A stretch of DNA of 64,000 bases, from positions 6,696,001-6,760,000 of the forward strand of contig NZ_CP109181.1 of NCBI RefSeq assembly GCF_036248275.1, given 5' to 3'. The notes under the pieces were generated by a model. That model did no database searches and had not been told where the DNA came from. It worked only from the letters and a program-made list of their open reading frames with translations. This document shows, piece after piece, positions 21,163-27,592 of the stretch. Every line of letters begins with the position of its first letter. The stretch's first letter is position 1. The stretch is from Streptomyces sp. NBC_01716 (GTDB lineage: Bacteria; Actinomycetota; Actinomycetes; Streptomycetales; Streptomycetaceae). A program made the translations under genes and the position numbers.

Positions 21163-21552
21163 ATGCGAATCCCCCCACGAATCGCCCTCATCGGCGGCGC
21201 AGCCGCCCTCCTGTCCACCCTCCTCGTCGGCGGTACGGCGGCCGGTGCCGCCACGGCCGCCCCGCTCGCGGTCGGCGACATCTGCTACTCCGACCTGCCG
21301 TCCCAGGCGCACGACACCCTCGACCTGATCGACCAGGGCGGGCCCTACCCGTACCCGCAGGACGGCGGCGTCTTCCAGAACCGCGAGGGCATCCTGCCTC
21401 AGCAGTCCACCGGCTACTACCACGAGTACACCGTCAAGACGCCGGGCTCTCCCGACCGCGGTGCGCGCCGCATCGTGACCGGTAACTCGCAGCAGGACTA
21501 CTACACCGCCGACCACTACGAGTCGTTCGACCTCGTCGACCACGGCTGCTGA
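21163..21552 (+). CDS. Secreted guanyl-specific ribonuclease, RNase Sa type
   Basis: 129-residue precursor with a Sec signal peptide (about residues 1-33, hydrophobic core then AxA-like TAA) and a mature domain closely resembling S. aureofaciens RNase Sa, which cuts single-stranded RNA after G. The catalytic set is present: Glu88 (HEYT), Arg99 and Arg103 (DRGARR) and His118 (DHY). Cys41 and the C-terminal Cys129 match the RNase Sa disulfide. The barstar-like gene starts 43 bases downstream on the same strand, which suggests enzyme and inhibitor are managed together. ATG at 21163. Confidence 0.95.
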   Translation: MRIPPRIALIGGAAALLSTLLVGGTAAGAATAAPLAVGDICYSDLPSQAHDTLDLIDQGGPYPYPQDGGVFQNREGILPQQSTGYYHEYTVKTPGSPDRGARRIVTGNSQQDYYTADHYESFDLVDHGC

Positions 21553-21582
21553 TCCCGCACCGTCCGCACCACGGCAGACAGG

Positions 21583-21588
21583 TAGCCT
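21583..21588 (+). promoter_or_regulatory. Possible -10 element for a leaderless barstar transcript
   Basis: TAGCCT ends 7 bases before the ATG at 21596 and no Shine-Dalgarno sequence is present. An independent promoter would keep the inhibitor made even when the RNase gene is silent. No matching -35 hexamer is obvious. Confidence 0.35.
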
Positions 21589-21595
21589 CCGCCCC

Positions 21596-21982
21596 ATGAC
21601 AGTGACGTATGTGATCCCCGGGGCGGAGGTCACCGGTCTTGAGCGCTTCTGGCAGGTGGTCGGCGAAGCCGTGAACGGCCCCGACGGTTACTTCGGGCGT
21701 AATCTCGACGCGTTCGCCGACTGCCTCAGCGGCGGCTTCGGGACCCCGGACGACCGGGACTTCGTCATTGAGTGGCGCGAGCACGAACTCTCCCGCCGCG
21801 CACTCGGCCACGAGGAGACCGCCCGGCAGCTGCGCGCCCGGCTGGCGCGCGTTCCCGAGGTCAACAGGGCCTTCGTCCAACGGCAGTTGGACGACGCCGA
21901 GGCCGGCCGTGGCAGCACCGTCTTCGACTGGCTCACGGAGATCATCGACGAGCGGGCGCCAGGCACCCTGCGGCTGCTCTGA
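21596..21982 (+). CDS. Barstar-like ribonuclease inhibitor
   Basis: 128-residue cytoplasmic protein of the barstar family, which blocks the active site of barnase/RNase Sa-type enzymes. The family core reads YFGRNLDAFADCLSGGFG (about residues 32-49), and the Asp/Glu-rich helix and loop match the surface that mimics RNA. The N-terminal half is typical, while the C-terminal extension (about 40 residues) makes it longer than B. amyloliquefaciens barstar. Placement just after the RNase Sa gene supports its role as the intracellular antidote to mis-localised enzyme. Confidence 0.88.
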   Translation: MTVTYVIPGAEVTGLERFWQVVGEAVNGPDGYFGRNLDAFADCLSGGFGTPDDRDFVIEWREHELSRRALGHEETARQLRARLARVPEVNRAFVQRQLDDAEAGRGSTVFDWLTEIIDERAPGTLRLL

Positions 21983-22012
21983 ACCGCCGGGCCCCCCACC
22001 GGCCCCGGCGGC

Positions 22013-23602
22013 TCACCGGCCGCGCGGCAGCAGGCCCTCCAGCCTGCGCCGGACCGCCGCGTCCGGCAGACCGCTCACCGCGTCGGCCGCGGTCTCGCGC
22101 GCGTGACCGGCCACCTTCCCGTCGGCGAGCATCCGCGCCAGCGCGTCCACCGCCCTCGGGTCCGCCCGGACCGCGAGACCCCGCGCCGCCTCGGCCGCCG
22201 TGACCGCCACCGGGTCCGTCAGCCGCGCCGCCAGCGCCTCGCGGATCCCGGGCGTGTCCGCGTCCGACACCGCCAGCGCCGTCGTCGCCCGCTCCCGCAC
22301 CGAGTTGTCGATGTCCGCGCTGAGCGCCGTCAGCGCCGCGATCCCCTCCTCCTGGTCGCCCGCGACGAGTTCGGCCAGCGCGGCCGTCACCCGGCGCCGT
22401 ACTCCCGGATCCGGATGCCCGGTGTGCCGCAGGATCTCCGGCAGGACAGCGGCGTCGCCCTGCGCACCGAGCGCCGTCACACAGGCGCCGATCAGCTCCG
22501 GTGTCCGAGCCCGCGCGCACAACTCCCGCAGCGGCGGCAGCGATCGGTCCGCGAACGGCTTGTTCCCGTCCGCCATGCCGAGCCCCGCGAGTACGTCGGC
22601 GGCGAAGGCGCGACGCAGCGGATCGTCGCTCGCGCACCAGGCGAGCGCCGCCTGGAACGACTCCTCGTCGCCGCGCCGCCACAGCGCGGCCACCGGCTCG
22701 CGCCAGTCGTCCCGTTCGGGTACCCCGCACCGCAGCGCCCGCCCCGCCAGCACCTCGAACGGTGCGGGCAGACCCAGGGATTCCTCCAGAACCGTGGTGA
22801 TCGCCCCGTGCCCGGTCTGCCGCTCCAGGCTTGCGACGGGCACGCCGTCCTTCAGCGTCTCGACGACGACCGTCACCCCGCCGTCCTCCTCGATCCGGCG
22901 CACCACCGTCTCGTCGCCCTCGCCGGCCATCGGCAGCAGCTCGGCGTGCAGTTCATGCTCCACCGCCTCCGGCGCCGTCCACCGCCGCGCCTCGGCCAGC
23001 GCCTCCTCGCGCGCGCCCGCGCCGTGCCGCAGCAGGGCCCGTACGGTCGACGGCGAGCCGCGCCGGGCGGCCGTCACCAGGGGCGGCTCGCCGTCCGGGG
23101 CGCCGCCCCCGGGGCCGGGAAGGTCGGGGTCCGCGCCGTGCGCCAGCAGCGCCTCCACCGTGGCCGCGTGGCCCTGCCCGACGGCCCAGGCCAGCGCCGT
23201 GAAGCCGTACGCCTCGCGTCGGTCGGGGTCCGCGCCCGCCGCCAGCAGGGCCAGCACCACCTCCGTATGACCGCCGCACGCGGCCCCGCACAGCGGCAGG
23301 TCGCCGTCGCCGGGGCCACTCGCGCGCCCGGGGCCGGCGCCGGCCGCCAACAGCAGCCGGACCACGCCGGGTTCGTCGCTGACGGCCGCGGCGTAGAGCG
23401 CGCTCTGGCCGTCCCGGTCGGTCGCCTCGGCGGGGACGCCGGAGCGCAGCAGACGTACGACGTCGTCGTCCCGGCCCTCGTACACGGCCGAGAACAGCTC
23501 GTCCGTCGCGTCGTCCGGCGCCTCGTCCGGCGCGGGGCCGTGCGCGTCACCGGGCGGGCTGCCGGGCGCGCCGTCGGTGTCCGCTGTCCGCTCGTTCGTC
23601 AT
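22013..23602 (-). CDS. Ankyrin-repeat and HEAT-repeat protein
   Basis: 529-residue repeat protein with no signal peptide or catalytic motif. Residues ~30-190 form ankyrin repeats (for example DRDGQSALYAAAVSDEPGVVRLLLAAGA and AYGFTALAWAVGQGHAATVEALLAHGAD, shown here in parts). Residues ~290-520 form HEAT-like alpha repeats (LPEILRHTGHPDPGVRRRV, DSVRERATTAL-type units). Such proteins act as scaffolds. The start ATG at 23602 is chosen over one 27 bases upstream because GAAGG lies 7 bases before it. The HExxH gene upstream is co-directional (93-base gap) and may share the transcript. Partner and function are unknown. Confidence 0.8.
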   Translation of the reverse strand: MTNERTADTDGAPGSPPGDAHGPAPDEAPDDATDELFSAVYEGRDDDVVRLLRSGVPAEATDRDGQSALYAAAVSDEPGVVRLLLAAGAGPGRASGPGDGDLPLCGAACGGHTEVVLALLAAGADPDRREAYGFTALAWAVGQGHAATVEALLAHGADPDLPGPGGGAPDGEPPLVTAARRGSPSTVRALLRHGAGAREEALAEARRWTAPEAVEHELHAELLPMAGEGDETVVRRIEEDGGVTVVVETLKDGVPVASLERQTGHGAITTVLEESLGLPAPFEVLAGRALRCGVPERDDWREPVAALWRRGDEESFQAALAWCASDDPLRRAFAADVLAGLGMADGNKPFADRSLPPLRELCARARTPELIGACVTALGAQGDAAVLPEILRHTGHPDPGVRRRVTAALAELVAGDQEEGIAALTALSADIDNSVRERATTALAVSDADTPGIREALAARLTDPVAVTAAEAARGLAVRADPRAVDALARMLADGKVAGHARETAADAVSGLPDAAVRRRLEGLLPRGR

Positions 23603-23695
23603 CCTTCGACCTTCGCCCGACGGGACCATTCACGCCAAATCGATAAATCGACGGCCGCTTTCCGGCGCGGTGAAGTCCCGTACGGCCAGGGGGAG

Positions 23696-24604
23696 TTAGG
23701 TGTCGCAGTCCAGCACGGTGTGACAGAGCTGGCACCGCGCCCGCACCCGCCCCCTGACCGGCACGCGGATGCGCTGATGGCAGGTGGGGCAGGGGAACGA
23801 CACCCGCAGCCCGTCCGGCAGCGTCTCGAAGGCGTACGGGCGCCCGGCGTCCCCGGACTCGCCGGGGTGGTCGAGCGCGTAACGGCGCTCCTTGGCGTAC
23901 CGGTGCCGGCCCGACCACCCCGCCGTCGTCAGCGGCGGCTGCTGCTCGTCCCGCAGGGCCTGGGCCTTGCCCTTCGTGTAGGCGGTGTAGCCCTGGGGGC
24001 TGGTGAACCAGATGGCCGGGTCCTCGTTGAACACGATCGCCCGCTTGGCCAGCACGTAGCCGAACTCCTCCGGCGTCAGATAGCCGAGCTTCTGGCTGGA
24101 GTCCCGGTCCTCCCGGAACGCGTCGAGCAGCAGCCAGCCCGCGCCGAGGTACGTCGTCACGGTGTCGGTCAGGATCTCGTTGTCGCGGGTGCCGGGGAAG
24201 CTCAGCCCGAGCCGGTGCAGCAGGACATGGGTGATCTCGTGCGCGAGGGCGGCGCCGATGTCCCTGCGGTGGGTCCGGAAGCGGTCGTTGAGCTCGATGA
24301 AGTACTCCGGCCCCGCCGTCAGCTCGACACTCGCCGCGTGCTCCATCTCGTGGAAGCCGACGATCATCCGGGCGTCCGGCAGATGCAGCTGCTGGACCAG
24401 TGCGCGGGCCACCCGCTGCACTCCCAGATGCAGGTCGTCGTGATCGGCGAAGGCCACATCGGCGGGCGCGACGCTGGTGTCGTACCGCCGGATTCCGTCG
24501 CCCGGCATATGTCGGTAGAGCGCGGTGATGGCGGCCCGCACGGTGTCCAGATGCGGATAGCCGTGCACGACCGGGCTGCCGTTCGCCGCGCCTCTGTCCG
24601 TCAC
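23696..24604 (-). CDS. Putative zinc metallopeptidase with C-terminal zinc ribbon
   Basis: 302-residue cytoplasmic protein. ALAHEITHVLLH (HExxH at 122-126) is a gluzincin-type metal site, and Glu143 in RDNEILTDTVTTYLG is the likely third ligand. A second His/Glu cluster (FHEMEHA, 85-89) lies upstream and may be coincidental. The C terminus carries CxxC pairs at 272-275 and 291-294, a zinc ribbon, suggesting nucleic-acid or protein binding. No signal peptide. GTG start with AAGGGG 7 bases upstream. I do not recognise a named family; ImmA/IrrE- or SprT-like regulatory or repair proteases are the nearest concepts. Confidence 0.72.
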   Translation of the reverse strand: MTDRGAANGSPVVHGYPHLDTVRAAITALYRHMPGDGIRRYDTSVAPADVAFADHDDLHLGVQRVARALVQQLHLPDARMIVGFHEMEHAASVELTAGPEYFIELNDRFRTHRRDIGAALAHEITHVLLHRLGLSFPGTRDNEILTDTVTTYLGAGWLLLDAFREDRDSSQKLGYLTPEEFGYVLAKRAIVFNEDPAIWFTSPQGYTAYTKGKAQALRDEQQPPLTTAGWSGRHRYAKERRYALDHPGESGDAGRPYAFETLPDGLRVSFPCPTCHQRIRVPVRGRVRARCQLCHTVLDCDT

Positions 24605-24904
24605 GCCACTACCCCTTCGTAGGACGGTCGACCGCCCTCAACTGTACGGGGGCGAGCTCCGCGGAGGCCCGACTGTTGCGTTGGCTGAAATCTACATCTT
24701 GTGCCACGGCTGATTTCCTCCCCATAATCCGGATCACGCTGTGGCGGGCGGACGCGGGCGATCTTTTGTTTCACCGGTCGTCGGTCGGCTTCGCCATGCG
24801 TACGGCACCCCCACGTGCTGAGTGTCATCCGTACACAGCTTCACGCACGACAGCCCCACGCAAGACAACCAAACGCACTGTTTCCCCCCACGAAAGGCAG
24901 TCAG
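24605..24904 (+). promoter_or_regulatory. Promoter region of trypsin gene 1
   Basis: 300-base gap between the divergent HExxH and protease genes. It holds a -35/-10 pair (TTGTGC 24699-24704, CATAAT 24723-24728, 18-base spacer) embedded in a block that is conserved before the second trypsin gene: TTGGCYGARATYYRYATCTTGTG and then ATAATCCGGATC. About 170 bases of leader follow the promoter. Nothing else was recognised. Confidence 0.6.
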
Positions 24905-25687
24905 TTGAGCTTCCTGCGTGCCCTGAAAAGATGTGCCGTCGTCGGCGCGGTCGTCCTCGCCGGTGTCAGCCTTCAGCCCACCTCCGCTTCGGCCACCCCG
25001 CCCCCGGGCCCGCTGGTCGTCGGCGGCACCCCTGCCGAGCAGGGTGAGTTCCCCTTCATGGTCCGGCTCTCCATGGGCTGCGGCGGCGCGCTCTACGAGC
25101 AGGACATCGTCCTGACCGCCGCCCACTGTGTGGACGGCTCCGGCCCGAACACCGGCATCACCGCCACGGCGGGCGTCGTGGACCTGGAGAGCCCCGACGC
25201 CGTCGAGGTCAACTCCACCGAGGTCCTCCAGGCCCCCGGCTACAACGGCACCGGCAAGGACTGGGCGCTGATCAAGCTCGCCCAGCCGATCGACCTGCCG
25301 ACGCTCGACATAGCCACCGACGACTCCCTGAACAACGGCGAGTTCACCGTCGCCGGCTGGGGTGCGGCCACCGAGGGCGGCGGCCAGGAGCGGTACCTGC
25401 TGAAGGCCAACGTGCCCTTCGTCTCCGACGCGGACTGCGAGGGCGCGTACGGCAGCAGCCTCGTCCCGTCCGAGGAGATCTGCGCCGGCTTCATCGAGGA
25501 GGGCGGGGTCGACACCTGCCAGGGCGACTCCGGTGGCCCGATGTTCCGTGACAACGGCGCGGGCGGCTGGATCCAGGTCGGCATCGTCAGCTGGGGCCAG
25601 GGCTGCGCGCAGCCGGGCTTCCCGGGCGTCTACACCGAGGTGTCCACCTTCGCCGCCGACATCCAGTCGGCAGCGGCGGGCCTTTGA
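24905..25687 (+). CDS. Secreted trypsin-like serine protease 1
   Basis: 260-residue S1 protease precursor. A Sec signal peptide (about 1-31) and a short propeptide end before VVGGTPAEQG, the activation site. The triad is clear: His in TAAHC, Asp in KDWALIKL, Ser in CQGDSGGP. Asp in VDTCQGDSGG occupies the S1 pocket position, predicting cleavage after Arg/Lys as in S. griseus trypsin. Six cysteines fit three disulfides. The start is TTG with GAAAGG about 8 bases upstream, a layout shared exactly with the paralogue at 26104. A strong U-tailed terminator follows. Confidence 0.93.
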   Translation: MSFLRALKRCAVVGAVVLAGVSLQPTSASATPPPGPLVVGGTPAEQGEFPFMVRLSMGCGGALYEQDIVLTAAHCVDGSGPNTGITATAGVVDLESPDAVEVNSTEVLQAPGYNGTGKDWALIKLAQPIDLPTLDIATDDSLNNGEFTVAGWGAATEGGGQERYLLKANVPFVSDADCEGAYGSSLVPSEEICAGFIEEGGVDTCQGDSGGPMFRDNGAGGWIQVGIVSWGQGCAQPGFPGVYTEVSTFAADIQSAAAGL

Positions 25688-26103
25688 CGGACGGCTCGTC
25701 CGGCGCGCCGCGCCGTCGGCTAGGCGCGTGGCGCGCGTGATGTGACACGAACGAGGAGGGGTGGGTTCCGGACCAAGGGGTCCGGAACCCACCTCTCTCT
25801 TGTTTCTCCCGTTTTTCGGAGCCGCGCGGCTTTCGTCCGTGCTTTCGGCCGTGTGGGCGCCATGTCGGCGGACGCGCGCGCGGCGACCGGGGATCGGGGC
25901 GGGTTCCGGTGTTCGGTGGCCGGACGGCGACCGGAGGCCGACCGTTCGGTTGGCCGAGATTCGTATCTTGTGGGGCCGCTCCTGCCCTCCGGATAATCCG
26001 GATCGCGTTCCTGTCGGGCTCATGCCAACGGCGCGCAACGCGCGTCGACCCGTGTGTGCCATGACAGGAGCAACTCCCTCAAGCCCCCACGAAAGGCAGA
26101 CCG
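25688..26103 (+). promoter_or_regulatory. Region between the two trypsin genes, with promoter 2
   Basis: 416 bases holding a terminator (25761-25792) and then a promoter copy: TTGTGG 25968-25973, 18-base spacer, GATAAT 25992-25997. Spacing and flanks are the same as in the promoter of trypsin gene 1. The plus-strand frames in between have no homologue-like features. Confidence 0.6.
25761..25792 (+). terminator. Strong intrinsic terminator after trypsin 1
   Basis: Perfect 14-bp stem GTGGGTTCCGGACC/GGTCCGGAACCCAC with loop aagg, followed by a pyrimidine-rich CTCTCTCTTGTTTCTCC tail. Confidence 0.85.
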
Positions 26104-26916
26104 TTGAGCATTCAGGGTGTCCTCAAGAGATGCATCGCTGCCGGCGCTGTCATGCTCGCCGCCATCAGTCTCCAGACCGCCTCAGCCACCGCCGCGCCCG
26201 TGCCGGACGCGCCCAAGACGCAGGCCGCCGCCCCCCTCGCGCCGCCCGTCGTCGGCGGTACCCGTGCCGCCCAGGGTGAGTTCCCCTTCATGGTCCGCCT
26301 CTCGATGGGCTGTGGCGGCTCGCTGTACTCGTCCACCGTCGTGCTGACCGCCGCCCACTGTGTGAGCGGATCGGGCAACAACACCAGCATCACCGCCACC
26401 GCGGGCGTCGTGGACCTCCAGAGCAGCAGCGCCGTCAAGGTCCGCTCCACCAAGGTCCTCCAGGCCCCCGGCTACAACGGCGCGGGCAAGGACTGGGCGC
26501 TGATCAAGCTCGCCCAGCCCATCAACCTGCCGACCCTCAAGATCGCCACCACCACGGCGTACAACAACGGCAACTTCACCGTCGCCGGCTGGGGTGCGGC
26601 CACCGAGGGCGGCGCCCAGCAGCGCTACCTCCTCAAGGCGACCGTCCCGTTCGTCTCCGACGCCAGCTGCAACTCGTCGTACGGCGGCCAGATCATCACG
26701 AGCGAAGAGATCTGCGCCGGATTCGCCGCCGGCGGCACGGACACCTGCCAGGGTGACTCCGGCGGCCCGATGTTCCGCAAGGACAACGCCGGCGCCTTCA
26801 TCCAGGTCGGCATCGTGAGCTGGGGCAACGGCTGCGCCCGGCCGAACTACCCCGGTGTCTACACCGAGGTCTCCACCTTCGCCTCCGCCATCGCGTCGGC
26901 CGCGGCCACTCTCTGA
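26104..26916 (+). CDS. Secreted trypsin-like serine protease 2
   Basis: 270-residue paralogue of the preceding protease. Signal peptide about 1-29, propeptide DAPKTQAAAPLAPP, activation before VVGGTRAAQGEFPF. Catalytic His (TAAHC), Asp (KDWALIKL) and Ser (GDSGGP) are present, with the S1-pocket Asp before TCQGDSGG. TTG start after CACGAAAGGCAG, the same ribosome-binding context as gene 1. High identity in both the mature domain and promoter shows a tandem duplication; the propeptides have diverged most. Confidence 0.93.
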   Translation: MSIQGVLKRCIAAGAVMLAAISLQTASATAAPVPDAPKTQAAAPLAPPVVGGTRAAQGEFPFMVRLSMGCGGSLYSSTVVLTAAHCVSGSGNNTSITATAGVVDLQSSSAVKVRSTKVLQAPGYNGAGKDWALIKLAQPINLPTLKIATTTAYNNGNFTVAGWGAATEGGAQQRYLLKATVPFVSDASCNSSYGGQIITSEEICAGFAAGGTDTCQGDSGGPMFRKDNAGAFIQVGIVSWGNGCARPNYPGVYTEVSTFASAIASAAATL

Positions 26917-27088
26917 TCCCCCTCCGGGCTCTCTGATCCGAGCGGATCCGGGCCCGTAGAGCGCCCGGTCCCGAGGGCGGGGCAGGTCAGGACACGCCGT
27001 CGGCGCGTCGGTCCACGACCTGTCCCGCCTGTGGTGCTCCGGCTGTCGTGGACCCGTACCGCGTGGGACCTGGGGGGAGGACACCCCC

Positions 27089-27094
27089 TAAGCT
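27089..27094 (+). promoter_or_regulatory. Possible -10 element for leaderless aroQ transcript
   Basis: TAAGCT lies 8 bases before the ATG at 27103, with no ribosome-binding site. A G-run and CACCCCC precede it and no clear -35 is seen. Confidence 0.35.
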
Positions 27095-27102
27095 TCCGCA
27101 CC

Positions 27103-27468
27103 ATGACCACGAGCGACAACGGGAACACCGGCGGCATCGACCAGTCCGTCCAGGCCGAGCTGGACCGGCTCCGCGGAAGTATCGACAACATCGATGCGGC
27201 CGTCGTCCATATGCTTGCGGAACGGTTCAAATGCACCCAGCAGGTCGGCCATCTCAAGGCCGAACACGATCTGCCGCCCGCCGACCCGGCCCGTGAGCAG
27301 CGGCAGATCACCCGGCTCCGGCAGCTCGCCGAGAGCGCCAGACTCGATCCCGCGTTCGCCGAGAAGCTCCTCAATTTTATTATTGCCGAGGTGATCCGCC
27401 ACCACGAGACGATCGCGGACAACGCGGAGAAGGCCGACGGCCAGGGGCGCACGAACGGCCGGACCTGA
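27103..27468 (+). CDS. Chorismate mutase, AroQ type
   Basis: 121-residue all-helical chorismate mutase, which rearranges chorismate to prephenate for phenylalanine and tyrosine synthesis. Typical features are LDRLRGSIDNIDAAVVHMLAERFKCTQQVGHLKA (in parts; the Arg/Asp helix 1 and the Lys of VGHLKAEHDL line the active site), REQRQITRLRQLAE and the C-terminal FIIAEVIRHHETI helix. No signal peptide, so it is the cytoplasmic form. The ATG at 27103 is used; the frame extends upstream but without family match. The stretch at 27370-27390 (CTC AAT TTT ATT ATT GCC) is unusually AT-rich for this genome. Confidence 0.92.
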   Translation: MTTSDNGNTGGIDQSVQAELDRLRGSIDNIDAAVVHMLAERFKCTQQVGHLKAEHDLPPADPAREQRQITRLRQLAESARLDPAFAEKLLNFIIAEVIRHHETIADNAEKADGQGRTNGRT

Positions 27469-27592
27469 CCGACCGGTGACCCGGCGGTACGGGCACCGCG
27501 CTCCCGTGCCCCACCCCGTGCTCCCTCCCGTGCGCTCACAGCGCAATCCCCACCCGCTGTGCCTCCCCATCCCCATCGGGCAGCATGTCCCC

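Noticed and set aside
25742..25996. 84-codon frame between the trypsin genes
   Set aside because: Begins before the terminator hairpin of trypsin 1 and ends inside the second promoter; no coding features.
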